Origin: Gammaproteobacteria bacterium
GTDB taxonomy: Bacteria; Pseudomonadota; Gammaproteobacteria; Steroidobacterales; Woeseiaceae
DNA: 52,500 nucleotides
Direction of reading: 5' to 3'
Assembly (NCBI GenBank): GCA_029884455.1
Contig: JAOUHU010000016.1
Location: forward strand, 1-52,500
A model generated the notes under the pieces. The model made no database searches, was not told where the DNA came from, and saw only the letters and a program-made list of their open reading frames with translations. A program made the translations under genes and the position numbers. Of the stretch, positions 14,926 to 23,522 are shown one piece after another (the first letter of the stretch is position 1; every line of letters begins with the position of its first letter).

Positions 14926-15546
14926 CTATTGCAAGCTGGCGTAATAGTGGAGAAGGGCGGTTATTGAAGCCGCATCGAGTTCGTCAATTTTCTCCTTCAT
15001 CGTGTCTTCCATCATGTTGCGCTGGCCGGATGCATAGTCGGCAAAAACCTGTTCCAGGTAGGGCATCCACTGGCCTGCCAGCATTCCGGCTTCGTCTTCG
15101 GCAAGGCTGCCGCCGTCAGAATGACATTTTTCGCAGCTCCGCCGGTGTATCTTGCTGCCTTCCGCTGCCAGTGCTGCGTCGAACGCCTGCTGCGCCGGAA
15201 CATAGGTCTTCGCGGCGAAATGCTCGGCCAGTTCAGTGATCTGCTCATCAGTGAGTTCCTCCGCGATCGTGCACATGTCGGTGGCCGGACGATCGAGATC
15301 GCCGCTGCGGTACTTCGACTCACGGCAGGGTCGGACCCTGTCGCGGTATTCGAGCATGTATTCCTCGAGCACAAACGCCGAGACACCAGCTATCGAAGGC
15401 ACGTCGCCCTCGGTGCTGACGCCGGACTCGCCGTGGCAGCCGTCGCAGTTTTCGTCCAGGTCGCCGACGTCCGCGCTGGCCAGCGGGATTTGCAGCCAGG
15501 CGAAGCACAAGGCGGCTGCGGTCAGAATTAATCGATATGTACGCAT
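14926..15546 (-). CDS. Periplasmic diheme cytochrome c (c4/c553-like)
   Basis: A 206-residue protein from the ATG at 15546, which has GGAG seven bases upstream and opens a clear signal peptide (MRTYRLILTAAALCFAW, cleavage near ASADVG). The open frame extends to 15792, but that stretch is basic and not signal-like. Two CxxCH sites, CDGCH and CEKCH, mark two class I cytochrome domains in tandem, as in cytochromes c4. Candidate distal Met ligands are present (TDMCTIAEELTDEQ; GMLAGQWMPYLEQ; MMEDTM). Extra cysteines (VRPCRESKY, DMCTIAEE) may form a disulfide. It is co-directional with and 59 bp upstream of the NapC/NirT-type gene. The pair likely forms a quinol-to-periplasm electron path. Confidence 0.85.
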   Translation of the reverse strand: MRTYRLILTAAALCFAWLQIPLASADVGDLDENCDGCHGESGVSTEGDVPSIAGVSAFVLEEYMLEYRDRVRPCRESKYRSGDLDRPATDMCTIAEELTDEQITELAEHFAAKTYVPAQQAFDAALAAEGSKIHRRSCEKCHSDGGSLAEDEAGMLAGQWMPYLEQVFADYASGQRNMMEDTMKEKIDELDAASITALLHYYASLQ

Positions 15547-15931
15547 GGCAATGCTCCAAATGCAGGCAGTAATGCCAGCTTCGTGGCGGGCATCACCTGA
15601 CCTTGTAGCAACGCGGCAGGCAAAAAAACATAGGTAGAAGTACCAATCCGGTCCTTGCGAGCGCCGTAGATGCAATTGTTCTGCGATTGATTTCCGGCGC
15701 CATGGTCGCCTCGGCCGGATCAGGTATGCTATCGTTTTCCTGCGTTTCGTGGCCTGCAGAAAAAAATTCCGCACCGGGCTGATTATTGACAAACGGATCT
15801 GTCGGAAAACGTCGCGAATTGCGCTTCTTGACTCAGGCAGTCAAAAAAACAACAGCTTATAACAAGAGCCAAGATCGAAGGGGACCCTCCTGGCCAATGG
15901 TGAAAAACGGCAGTCCTGCATCCGCCCGCGA
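15547..15931. other. Intergenic region between the cytochrome pair and the metalloprotease operon
   Basis: About 385 bp separating two divergent transcription units. It should contain both promoters. TTGACA at 15786-15791 and TTGACT at 15828-15833 resemble -35 elements for the plus-strand operon, but neither has a good -10 at 16-18 bp. No coding sequence, repeat or terminator that I can support lies here. Confidence 0.5.
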
Positions 15932-18355
15932 GTGAGGCGACGGATTGCTGTCGTGCGCGGCTCGCCCGGCGGTTCCGCAAATCGCGTGCTCGCGCTTGTC
16001 GCCCTCGCTATTTTCATACCCGCGGCACAAAGCCAGGAAGTGTGGCCGACGACACGCTTTAAAGCCTTCGTCGGCGATCCTTACATGGGTGACATGACCG
16101 GCGTCGGGCAGAACGTACTGCTCATGGAGGATGAGAACTTCTTCGGCATCAGTGATGAGTCCGTGCAGCAAATCGAGCGCGCGTTCAAGGACGCGGCTGA
16201 CTGGTACAAGGGCCAAGGATTTCCCGCACCGGATCTCCACCCGATCATCAACACCGAGGACGGGCTCGCCTACCAGGTCTATGTCACCAATACCAGCACG
16301 GCCGGCTTGTACTATCCGCGCTGCGGCAACGATCCCACGCGCACGAAAATCATGCTCGTCAGCTCGACCGATTCATTCGACAGCCAGGGCCGGCTGACCG
16401 AACTGGGCTACCAGACCATTGCCCACGAGCTGATGCACTCCATTGTCGCCAATACGCCGCTCGGCCGTTCGGATCCCGACTGCAAGATCCAGGGCTGGAT
16501 CTCCGAGGGAATTGCCGACGCCATCAGTTTCGACATTGCGGAGAAGCTCAAGTGGGAGAGTCGCTACACGCTTGGCATGACCAGCCCCGAGGTGAGCAAG
16601 CGCTACGGCTACCGACCTTACCTCGAAAGCCTGCCGCAGAATGGAGAGGTACCGATTCCCGGCGGCGGCTCCGACGACCTCAAGGCAACCTACAGTACCA
16701 GTTCGTTCTGGCGCTACCTGGCCGATTCGCACCTGGAGGGCTGGAAGGTTTTGCTGACACCCGATAAGGACGGCGCGAAAGGTCTGCTGGACCGGCCGCT
16801 GGCTGGAGCCGGATGGCGCAACGAAGTCGACTGGCTCGACCGGGGCTTGCGCGACAAGTTCAGCCATGACCTCGGCGAGATGTACGCGATGTTCGTCAAT
16901 AATTTAGCTTTGCGCCCTGCACCGATGGCCAGTTACCAGGGCAAGCCCGCCGAAGAAAACCTGGACCATTGGAGAAAGATTCTATTCGATGGCTGCAAAA
17001 AGGTTGACCTGCCAAACGAGGGCAGCCAGGCCGTCACGTTGCATATCAAACACCTGGCCAGCGGCTGCCTGCTGGTAAAGCCCAGCGCACAAACCGGCCT
17101 GGTGCAGGTGTCGTTTATCGCCAGCAGCAACGACAAGCGTTTGCTCGAGGACATCGTTGTCGGCCGCGCCGGCACCACGCTGGTGCGGCGAGCGGCGATC
17201 TCGGACACGCCGCAGGCGCCGCTGCCGTACACGGCGAGCTGGAGCGATTTTCCCCAGGATGGCACCCAGTGGACCATGTACCTGTTCAGCAACTTCGCCA
17301 AGAAACCGTCAGAAACCAATATCCGGCAGCTGGATTTCACCGCGGTGCTGCCGGGCAATACGAATAGCGCACGCGCGACAACGCCAATGCCGCCGCGCGT
17401 GGCACCACCACCCCAACTGCCCAGCTATGACCGCCACGCCAAGCGCCTGAGTGAACAGAAAAGCGCCACCACGAAGATGGTCGAGGCGCAAATGCAACTC
17501 GACAAGGAATCGCTGAACGCCAACGTCAGCAGCGCGACGCAGATCAGCCGCAGGCCCGATCAGCCCGCATGCCCCGAACCGTTCAGGACGGATGCCTGCG
17601 GCCCGCAGACCACCATCAGCCTCGGCCTGGCTCCCGGCACCTACATCCAGCCGGGGCAGACCAACACATCGGGCGGCATGGCCGGGCAGGCGTTCAGCGG
17701 TTTCCAGGCAATGGCCCAGACCAGCCTGTGGGATGCGGAGCCGCGCGTTAAGGCACTGGCCGAGGCGACCGACGCTATCGATGGCAGCCAGGTGAGCATT
17801 GCGATGCCACTGATCGACTACGGCTTTACGGGGACCATCGACAATGCCGATATCATCGTGGACATGGCCGGTGACAAGTTTTACCGCGCTATCGGCACAC
17901 CCGATGAAAACGGCCTGGCGCCGCTGGTCGGGCGCGTCACGATCAAGGAATATTCGCCCGCGGTACTGATCGGCAGTTTTTCCGCGCAACTCGGCGAACT
18001 GGAAACCTCGGCCTCGGGTCGGCCGGTGTTGCGCTCGCACGGCACCGTCAGCGGCAGCTTCACTGTGGCGGCGCCCTACCAGGCGGATGAACGCTCGCAG
18101 ATCATCCTTGACAGTACCGAGGAGATGGCCGAAGACATCGCCAACGCCATGGGCCTGCCGGCCGACATGATTTACTCGATGAAACAGGACGGGTCGCTGG
18201 TCAACGGCGCGCCGCCCGTACCGGCCAGTCCCGGGGCATCTGCAGGCACGGTTTTGCAGACCGGCTGCTCCTGCGAGTGCAATATGCGTGAATCGGCCGA
18301 CGACCTGTGCGAACTGTTCTGCGAGGAAGAATTCGAGGCCTGCGAGAATCCATAA
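15932..18355 (+). CDS. Large secreted putative zinc metalloprotease
   Basis: An 807-residue exported protein. A hydrophobic signal (RVLALVALAIFIPAAQSQ) follows a basic N-terminus. The start is taken as GTG 15932; no good ribosome site is visible, so it is uncertain. IAHELMHSIV at 163-172 holds the HExxH zinc motif (His165, Glu166, His169). SEGIADA at 191-197 supplies a third acidic ligand (Glu192), the arrangement of gluzincin-type peptidases. Residues 430-560 are Pro/Ala-rich and low in structure. The C-terminal 280 residues form a separate beta-rich domain, ending in a cysteine-rich tail (GCSCECN, then four more Cys in the last 25 residues). It is first in an operon with a DUF4412 protein and a Cys-rich PLA2-like protein. 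Overall family not recognised; substrate unknown. Confidence 0.7.
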   Translation: MRRRIAVVRGSPGGSANRVLALVALAIFIPAAQSQEVWPTTRFKAFVGDPYMGDMTGVGQNVLLMEDENFFGISDESVQQIERAFKDAADWYKGQGFPAPDLHPIINTEDGLAYQVYVTNTSTAGLYYPRCGNDPTRTKIMLVSSTDSFDSQGRLTELGYQTIAHELMHSIVANTPLGRSDPDCKIQGWISEGIADAISFDIAEKLKWESRYTLGMTSPEVSKRYGYRPYLESLPQNGEVPIPGGGSDDLKATYSTSSFWRYLADSHLEGWKVLLTPDKDGAKGLLDRPLAGAGWRNEVDWLDRGLRDKFSHDLGEMYAMFVNNLALRPAPMASYQGKPAEENLDHWRKILFDGCKKVDLPNEGSQAVTLHIKHLASGCLLVKPSAQTGLVQVSFIASSNDKRLLEDIVVGRAGTTLVRRAAISDTPQAPLPYTASWSDFPQDGTQWTMYLFSNFAKKPSETNIRQLDFTAVLPGNTNSARATTPMPPRVAPPPQLPSYDRHAKRLSEQKSATTKMVEAQMQLDKESLNANVSSATQISRRPDQPACPEPFRTDACGPQTTISLGLAPGTYIQPGQTNTSGGMAGQAFSGFQAMAQTSLWDAEPRVKALAEATDAIDGSQVSIAMPLIDYGFTGTIDNADIIVDMAGDKFYRAIGTPDENGLAPLVGRVTIKEYSPAVLIGSFSAQLGELETSASGRPVLRSHGTVSGSFTVAAPYQADERSQIILDSTEEMAEDIANAMGLPADMIYSMKQDGSLVNGAPPVPASPGASAGTVLQTGCSCECNMRESADDLCELFCEEEFEACENP

Positions 18356-18376
18356 GGTTACGAGGAGGAAATTTTC

Positions 18377-19339
18377 ATGTTCAAAGAAACCGTTAAGACC
18401 CTGCTGTCGATGTTGCTGTGCCTGTTGGCCTTGCCAGCACTGGCCGCCCATCCTTACGAGCGCTGGGCCGACGAGTTCGGCATCGACCTGAATGCGTCCT
18501 ATGACGGCACGCGCGTGATGCGCTTGCAGGGCGGCACCTTCGAGGCGACCGAATACAAGGCGCCGGGCAAGATGTACACCGAACTGCAGATGCAGGGTAT
18601 GTCATCCGGGGTCATCCTCCGCGAAGACCTTGGCAAGAGCTACCTGCTGATGCCATCGATGGGCTATTACAAGGAAGAGTCGCTGGAGGGTGGCATGATG
18701 CAGGCCTCCAACGGCCTCGAGTTCAGCAAGATCGAGAAAGTGGGAACAGAAACCGTCAACGGCTTTCCCTCGAACAAGTTCAAGACGCGCTTCAAGGACA
18801 ACGACGGCAAGGGCGCGGGGTTCGTCTGGGTTACCGACTCCGGTGTGCCGATCAAGATGGAAATGATCTATTCCAACAAGGATACCGAGGGTGCACGCAT
18901 TGACATGGAGTTCATCGAACTCAACCTGCGCGAGCAGGATCCGTCTGTTTTCGAACTGCCCGGTAACCTGAAGCCCATGGGCATGGGCAGCATCGGCACC
19001 ATGATGCAGCAGGGGGGCGCTGCGGCGACCGTGGCCAGCGGCACGCCGTCAGCCTACGACACGCAGGATCAGGATTTGTCGGCGCGGCAACAGGCCTGCC
19101 TTGAAGAGGCCGCGGCCGCGGCTGCCAAAAAACAAGAGACCGAGAAAAAGAAGCGAGGTTTTGGCCGGCTAATGGGAGCCATGTCGCGCACCGCGGGGCG
19201 CTTCGGTGTCGGCGGCAATATCGGCGAGATTAACCAGGACATTTACGATGCCAACGCAACCGCGAACGACGTGGCAATCATGGCCGAAGAACTGGGCATC
19301 TCGGAGGCCGATGTCGAACGCTGCCGGAACCCGTCCTGA
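18377..19339 (+). CDS. DUF4412-like periplasmic protein with coiled C-terminal extension
   Basis: A 320-residue protein with a signal peptide (cleavage near LALPALAAHP). Residues 30-200 form a LolA/LppX-like half-barrel pattern of the DUF4412 type: MYTELQMQGMSS, SYLLMPSMGYYKEE, VNGFPSNKFKTRF, WVTDSGVPIKMEMIY and a VFELPGNLKPM end. Such folds bind lipids or hydrophobic peptides. The last 100 residues are an added alanine/lysine-rich helical segment, then a GRFGVGGNIGEI stretch. A strong AGGAGG ribosome site lies 8 bases before the ATG, and the gap from the metalloprotease gene is 21 bp. The next gene starts one base after its stop, so all three are co-expressed. Confidence 0.75.
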   Translation: MFKETVKTLLSMLLCLLALPALAAHPYERWADEFGIDLNASYDGTRVMRLQGGTFEATEYKAPGKMYTELQMQGMSSGVILREDLGKSYLLMPSMGYYKEESLEGGMMQASNGLEFSKIEKVGTETVNGFPSNKFKTRFKDNDGKGAGFVWVTDSGVPIKMEMIYSNKDTEGARIDMEFIELNLREQDPSVFELPGNLKPMGMGSIGTMMQQGGAAATVASGTPSAYDTQDQDLSARQQACLEEAAAAAAKKQETEKKKRGFGRLMGAMSRTAGRFGVGGNIGEINQDIYDANATANDVAIMAEELGISEADVERCRNPS

Positions 19340-19340
19340 C

Positions 19341-20522
19341 ATGTGGGCGCGGTTAACCGGGATAGCGACAGTCGGGCTGTTGCTGGCGGCGTTCTGTCCC
19401 CAGGAGTCATCGGCGCAATGGGCCGCCGGGCCCGGAGAAACAGTCCGCAACGTCTTCGGTCCGCAGAAGAACCAGGATGCGCCTGCGTGTCGCGGGGCCT
19501 GCGGCATGGACTGCCCGAAATCCTGTGACCAGGAGCTGCGCTTCGAGTGTGCCGGCGGCGGCCGGCTGTTGCGCGTGCAGTCCATGAGTTGCGGTACGCA
19601 CCCGGCCTGCCGTGAGCACGACGATTGCCTGGACCGTTGCACCCAGGAGCAGGCCGCGGGCTTTGATTGTTCGGCCAAGTGCAATACCGACGTCATGAGC
19701 CTCTGGCCGGTCGAACAGGCAGCCTCCTGGGCGGCGGGCGGCGGACCCTTTGAAGGCGAACCTATCCTGTTTGAGTACACCATGGACCGGCCGGGCGGTC
19801 CGGAGGCTTTCTATCGCTGTCCGCCGGGCGCGCAGCAGCAATGTGGCGACGCCGGGGCGGTCTGCCTGCTCAACGGAGCGGCCGTGGATCCGGTGTTCGC
19901 TGCGTACGCGGGCAGTGGCGCCGGTTCCTTGCGCGTGGCCAACTTCCGTTCGGGCAGCGTCTGCACCGAGGGCGGCGAGCCCGACGCCGTTTGCCAGGAC
20001 GCGGTCGATATTCAGGTCACCGGCAGTGACCAGTGCGCGCAGCCGGATGGGTCGCGTGCCTGCACCTGGTACGGATTCGAATTCGACTATCGCAATGCCA
20101 TTCCGGGCGAGCCACTGTATTGCCAGTCGTCGGGTGCGGACGGCGACTTTCTCGGCGGGATCGTCGAAGGCGCGCTGAAGTCGGCCAATGCCGATCCGAA
20201 CACGGAAATGGGCAGTCTGATTAGTGGCCTGCAGAAAGAACTGGGTAGCGGCAAGACCCTCGACCAGGTGTTCGCGGGCATCACCATGACCACTGCGGAC
20301 GGCCAGGTGCTGGGCGGGAACGCGCCGGCCGCGGCCTTCCCGTCACCGGGCGTGCCGGGCGAGGTGGCGGTGAGCAGTCCGTCGGGGCATCTGCTGGTGC
20401 CGATGTTCGAGTTGTACGGCACGCAGCCGGCGGGCACCAGTGTCGAGCACCATGTACGCTGCAGCCAGGGTGGCCGGCCTGTGATCGAGACGGTGTTCCG
20501 GCTGCGCTACACCAGGAGTTGA
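19341..20522 (+). CDS. Secreted cysteine-rich protein with phospholipase A2-like His-Asp motif
   Basis: A 393-residue exported protein from ATG 19341, which opens a signal peptide (MWARLTGIATVGLLLAAF, cleavage near SSAQW). The open frame runs further upstream to 19206, but that part overlaps the DUF4412 gene and is not signal-like. The N-terminal 70 mature residues carry ten cysteines. They include CREHDDC (Cys90-Cys96), which resembles the C-x-x-H-D-x-C catalytic core of secreted phospholipases A2, with His93 and Asp94. The usual extra Cys before this motif is Ala, and no clear calcium loop is seen, so enzymatic activity is uncertain. The remaining 270 residues contain further Cys pairs and a Gly/Pro-rich linker. 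It is the third gene of the secreted-protein operon. Confidence 0.65.
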   Translation: MWARLTGIATVGLLLAAFCPQESSAQWAAGPGETVRNVFGPQKNQDAPACRGACGMDCPKSCDQELRFECAGGGRLLRVQSMSCGTHPACREHDDCLDRCTQEQAAGFDCSAKCNTDVMSLWPVEQAASWAAGGGPFEGEPILFEYTMDRPGGPEAFYRCPPGAQQQCGDAGAVCLLNGAAVDPVFAAYAGSGAGSLRVANFRSGSVCTEGGEPDAVCQDAVDIQVTGSDQCAQPDGSRACTWYGFEFDYRNAIPGEPLYCQSSGADGDFLGGIVEGALKSANADPNTEMGSLISGLQKELGSGKTLDQVFAGITMTTADGQVLGGNAPAAAFPSPGVPGEVAVSSPSGHLLVPMFELYGTQPAGTSVEHHVRCSQGGRPVIETVFRLRYTRS

Positions 20523-20561
20523 AGCACAGGAGGCAACCTCCGTTAAGATGGGCGCATCCTG

Positions 20562-20623
20562 ACAAGCTGCCGATGCGTACATGACATACCTGCAACAAGC
20601 ACTTATCTATATAGGCGCCGCGG
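20562..20623. repeat. 62-bp direct repeat, copy A (duplicated 5' end of the KefB/C gene)
   Basis: Identical over 62 of 62 bases to 26053-26114, where it covers the start codon and first 14 codons of the antiporter gene plus 19 upstream bases. A further 25 bases upstream are similar but not identical. Immediately after base 20623 the sequence switches to the antisense of a kinase gene 5' end. The two copies flank the hemolysin/ligase/response-regulator segment and mark its boundaries. Confidence 0.9.
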
Positions 20624-20670
20624 CGAAGTTGCCGAGTGCGATCGTCGATAACAACGCGTCGACGAGTTAA
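20581..20670 (+). pseudogene. Truncated duplicate start of the KefB/C antiporter gene
   Basis: ATG at 20581 opens the same first residues as the antiporter (MTYLQQALIYIGAA), runs on through the junction into unrelated kinase antisense sequence and stops at a TAA at 20668-20670, giving 29 codons. It is a by-product of the rearrangement and very unlikely to be functional. Confidence 0.7.
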
Positions 20671-20687
20671 AAGCGTATTGACTTCAC
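20624..20687 (-). pseudogene. Remnant of the 5' end of a second sensor kinase gene
   Basis: On the minus strand the GTG overlapping the stop of response regulator 2 is followed by codons matching the start of the kinase at 9831-11177. LLSTIALGNF here corresponds to LLSTVALGNF there. A TAA interrupts the frame at codon 6, and the sequence ends abruptly at the 62-bp repeat after about 21 codons. The kinase partner of response regulator 2 was therefore lost at this junction. Confidence 0.75.
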
Positions 20688-21343
20688 GGCTTGCGAATCG
20701 CATAGCCGACGCCGCGAATGGTCTTGATCAGGCTGCTTCCGAGCTTCTTGCGCAGATGATGAATGTGCACCTCGATGGCGTTGCTCGATACCTCTTCGCC
20801 CCAGGCGTACAAGCGCGTTTCGAGCTGCGCGCGCGTCTGCACCTTGCCGATATTCTCCATCAGCTGCTTCAATACCATGTACTCGCGGCGCGGCAGTTCG
20901 ACTTGGATGTCATCGTGATAGACCTGCTGGAGGATGGTATCGAGCGAAATATCCCCGACATGGATGCGGCTGTGCGGAAGCGCACTCAGGCGGCGCTCGA
21001 TGACGCGTAACCTGGCAATCAGTTCCGGCGTTTCAAAAGGCTTGGGCAGGTAGTCGTCGGCGCCGAGATCGAGTCCGGATACGCGCGCATCGATGCTCGA
21101 TCTTGCGGTCAGTACGAGCACCGGTATCGACGACCCGTTGCGGCGAATGCTCTTTAGAACGTCGAGCCCGTCCATGTCCGGCAGGCCAAGGTCGAGAACG
21201 ACGATATCGGGCGGCTCGACATCAAGCACATGTCGGGCTGCTTTGCCCTCGCGAACATGATTCGTAACAAAGCCCTCCTTGCGGAGGGCTTTGCACAAAC
21301 CGCTGGCAAGCGATTGGTCGTCTTCGACCAGGAGAATCTGCAT
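20684..21343 (-). CDS. OmpR-family response regulator 2 (orphan paralogue)
   Basis: A 219-residue regulator with the same landmarks as response regulator 1: acidic pair 8/9, Asp51, Lys101 and a C-terminal winged helix. It differs at 27 positions, and the recognition region SSNAIEVHIHHLRKKLG changes only Val to Ile. It is intact although its kinase gene is reduced to about 21 broken codons downstream. It closes the minus-strand operon that begins at 25725, 36 bp after the TPR gene. It must be phosphorylated by another kinase, most simply the intact one at 9831-11177, or act unphosphorylated. The CTTAAG-type box in front of its operon suggests autoregulation. Confidence 0.9.
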   Translation of the reverse strand: MQILLVEDDQSLASGLCKALRKEGFVTNHVREGKAARHVLDVEPPDIVVLDLGLPDMDGLDVLKSIRRNGSSIPVLVLTARSSIDARVSGLDLGADDYLPKPFETPELIARLRVIERRLSALPHSRIHVGDISLDTILQQVYHDDIQVELPRREYMVLKQLMENIGKVQTRAQLETRLYAWGEEVSSNAIEVHIHHLRKKLGSSLIKTIRGVGYAIRKP

Positions 21344-21379
21344 TCGGTATTGCTCTCCCCATGGTGGCGGTTCGCGACG

Positions 21380-22039
21380 TCAGGAGCCGGATTGTTGCAG
21401 CTTTTTCCGCGTTACTGACAGTGCCGCGTGAATCTCTTCCTTCCGGCCGGCGTCGGCCACCGGTCGATCAGGACGTGGCGGAGCACTTTGCGCTTTCAAT
21501 AGGTACTTTTCGGCTTCTTCGAACTGCTTTTTTTGCAACAGGTAGTCTGCATAAAAGTAATTCGGGTCGATGCCGTCAGGATTGATCTCAAGTGCTTTCT
21601 CGAGCAATTCTTCGGCTTTCTTGTCGCTACCAAAACCCACCGGCCAGCCAGGCACTTTCGAATACAAGGTGCCAAGACTCGTGTACGCCGAACCGTCCAG
21701 GGCCGTAGCATCGATCTCCAGTGCCTTCTCGAGGCTAGCGCGCGCCGCTTTTGCGAGCGACAAGGCGCCGAGGCCGCCTTTGGTTCCGGCATAACTGGAC
21801 TTGATGATGCCGTTCCAGATCAACAATTCGGCCGACTCGGGATTGTCGGCAACAGCGGCGTCGGCACGTTCAACCAGGGCATCGAATGCAGCGGCCTGCG
21901 CATCACCCGACAGCTGGTAGTTGGCGGTCGCCCAGTCGCGTTGCAGTAACGCGAGCGACGAGTCGCCGGTCTCGGCAAGTAACGCCGCGGGTAACATCGC
22001 CAGGGCAAAAAACAATGTGATCATTCGTCTTACTTGCAT
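21380..22039 (-). CDS. Periplasmic TPR protein
   Basis: A 219-residue exported protein with signal MITLFFALAMLPAALLAE. The helical mature part contains TPR-like repeats: ASLEKALEIDATALDGSAYTS, AEELLEKALEINPDGIDPNY, and FEEAEKYLLKAQSAPP. The pattern resembles small TRAP-T-associated or periplasmic TPR proteins. It lies between the SDR gene (14 bp upstream) and response regulator 2 (36 bp downstream). GAGGA lies seven bases before the ATG. A decayed copy of its 3' end remains upstream of response regulator 1, so the TPR-regulator-kinase order is ancestral. It may serve as a periplasmic scaffold or signal-binding part of the system; that role is inferred. Confidence 0.75.
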   Translation of the reverse strand: MQVRRMITLFFALAMLPAALLAETGDSSLALLQRDWATANYQLSGDAQAAAFDALVERADAAVADNPESAELLIWNGIIKSSYAGTKGGLGALSLAKAARASLEKALEIDATALDGSAYTSLGTLYSKVPGWPVGFGSDKKAEELLEKALEINPDGIDPNYFYADYLLQKKQFEEAEKYLLKAQSAPPRPDRPVADAGRKEEIHAALSVTRKKLQQSGS

Positions 22040-22053
22040 GGTCGTATCCTCAA

Positions 22054-22857
22054 TCAGGTCTTGCTTCTGGCAAAGCGACGAATCGTCGGCAATTGCTTGC
22101 GAAGGCTGTTGTCTACTATTCCGGGAAACAGGGCGTTGACGCGGACGAACAGCTTTTCCGGCCAGCCGATGTATTTGTCAGAGTTTGCAGGTCCCCGTAT
22201 GACCCGCATGACCTCTTCGGCGACCAGCGCAGGATCATCCATCGCGGTGCCCAGTTCGTCATTCATCGCGATTACGGTGTCGCTGTTGAGATCGGTTCGG
22301 GTTGCACGTGGAGCGATGTAGGAAACGCGCGTGCCGGTGTCGGCAAGCTCGCGCCGCAAGGCTTCGGTGAAACCGCGCAGACCGAACTTGCTCGCGCAAT
22401 AGGCGCTGAACCCCGGGTAGCCGATGCTGCCGAAAGTGGAGCCAATATTGATGATCCGGCTACTCTTCTGTTGTTGCAGCAGGGGCAGAAGGTCCAGGGT
22501 GAGCAGGATGGGGCTCAGCAGGTTGACATCGAGAAGGTCCCTGACCGCGTCTGCAGACTGCTTTTCGAACCAGCCGAAACTGTTGGTACCAGCCGCGTTA
22601 ATTATCAGGCTGATGCCATCGCTGCCGGTACTGCGGCATGCTTTGACAATGTCCCTGCGTCCCGCATCGTCGCTGATGTCGGCGGAAACGGCGACGTGTC
22701 GGTCACCGCCAAGCTCATTGACCAGTCCGGAGAGGCGCTGTGCGTTTCGTGCGACCAGTATCAGCGTCGCTCCCTCGTCACTGAGCTCCCTGGCGACGGC
22801 CCTGCCGATGCCGCCGGTGGCGCCGGTTACGACGATGGTTTTGTTGCGAATATCCAT
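22054..22857 (-). CDS. Short-chain dehydrogenase/reductase
   Basis: A 267-residue classical SDR. The cofactor motif is TGATGGIG at 11-18. NAAG at 87-90, catalytic Ser140, Tyr153 and Lys157 (YCASK) are all in place. The arginine after the first strand (VARNAQR) favours NADP(H). The C-terminus after residue 225 is extended and basic and could contact membrane or partner. The ATG overlaps the last base of the heme-oxygenase-like gene stop, so translation is coupled. In this operon it would reduce or oxidise a carbonyl/hydroxyl on the product made by the ligase and diiron enzyme; substrate unknown. Confidence 0.88.
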   Translation of the reverse strand: MDIRNKTIVVTGATGGIGRAVARELSDEGATLILVARNAQRLSGLVNELGGDRHVAVSADISDDAGRRDIVKACRSTGSDGISLIINAAGTNSFGWFEKQSADAVRDLLDVNLLSPILLTLDLLPLLQQQKSSRIINIGSTFGSIGYPGFSAYCASKFGLRGFTEALRRELADTGTRVSYIAPRATRTDLNSDTVIAMNDELGTAMDDPALVAEEVMRVIRGPANSDKYIGWPEKLFVRVNALFPGIVDNSLRKQLPTIRRFARSKT

Positions 22858-23522
22858 CAGGCGGCCAGCGCGACCGTGGAGGGGAGGGTGCGAAAGATAT
22901 CGGCGTAGAGCCTGTAGAACATCCGCGCGCTTTGAATAATCTGCTGCTGGTCGTCGGGATCGACAATCCGCTCCATCAGCGATGCGAAGAACTGGACATG
23001 CTCGACGTCCAGCGCGCCATGCGACCGAAGGTAACTGAATGCCCCTGGCGGCAGCTTGAGTGCTGACATTATCGCATCCGCGGCGCGATCTGCCGTACTC
23101 ACACTGGTGCCTTCCAGAACGTGCACCATGCCAAAGAAACCGAGCGGGTTGACGCGATTCACCATGTCATAGGCATAGGCAACCATCAACTCGGTTGCGC
23201 TGGCCGGCTCTGAGCGGCGAACCTCTTCCTTATCCAGACCGCAGGCGGCGATGTCGTTGAGAATCCACTCCTGGTGACCGAGTTCTTCTTCGATGTAGTT
23301 AGCGACTGCCTCGCGCAACCACTCCTTGTCTTCGGGCAAACGCGCGCCGACGGCCATTAGTAGCGGCACAGTATGCTTCACGTGGTGATAGGCCTGTGCC
23401 AGGAACGCCACATAGTCCTGCATGCTGATGTCGCCGCCGAGGCAACGGCCGATGATCGGGGACGATAACAGGTAGTTACGACCGTCCTGGGTTTCGCGGT
23501 CAAGTCTCTCCATGAAACTCAT
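22857..23522 (-). CDS. Heme-oxygenase-like diiron protein (HDO/PqqC-TenA fold)
   Basis: A 221-residue all-helical protein of the iron-containing redox enzyme group related to PqqC and TenA. Possible iron ligands characteristic of heme-oxygenase-like diiron oxidases are present: Glu80-x-x-His83 (EEELGHQEW), Glu137 (HVLEGTS) and Asp172-x-x-His175 (LDVEHVQFF), with His46/His47 nearby. Characterised relatives use this site for fatty-acid decarboxylative desaturation (UndA), N-oxygenation or C-C cleavage. A TenA-like hydrolase lacks this ligand set. The gene overlaps both neighbours by one to four bases. Next to an AMP-forming acyl ligase and an SDR, a role in modifying an activated fatty or amino acid is likely. 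The exact reaction cannot be told. Confidence 0.78.
   Translation of the reverse strand: MSFMERLDRETQDGRNYLLSSPIIGRCLGGDISMQDYVAFLAQAYHHVKHTVPLLMAVGARLPEDKEWLREAVANYIEEELGHQEWILNDIAACGLDKEEVRRSEPASATELMVAYAYDMVNRVNPLGFFGMVHVLEGTSVSTADRAADAIMSALKLPPGAFSYLRSHGALDVEHVQFFASLMERIVDPDDQQQIIQSARMFYRLYADIFRTLPSTVALAA

Noticed and set aside
17309-18451. A 380-residue minus-strand open frame in the metalloprotease gene
   Set aside because: No signal, domain or ribosome site, and it spans the boundary of two well-supported plus-strand genes.
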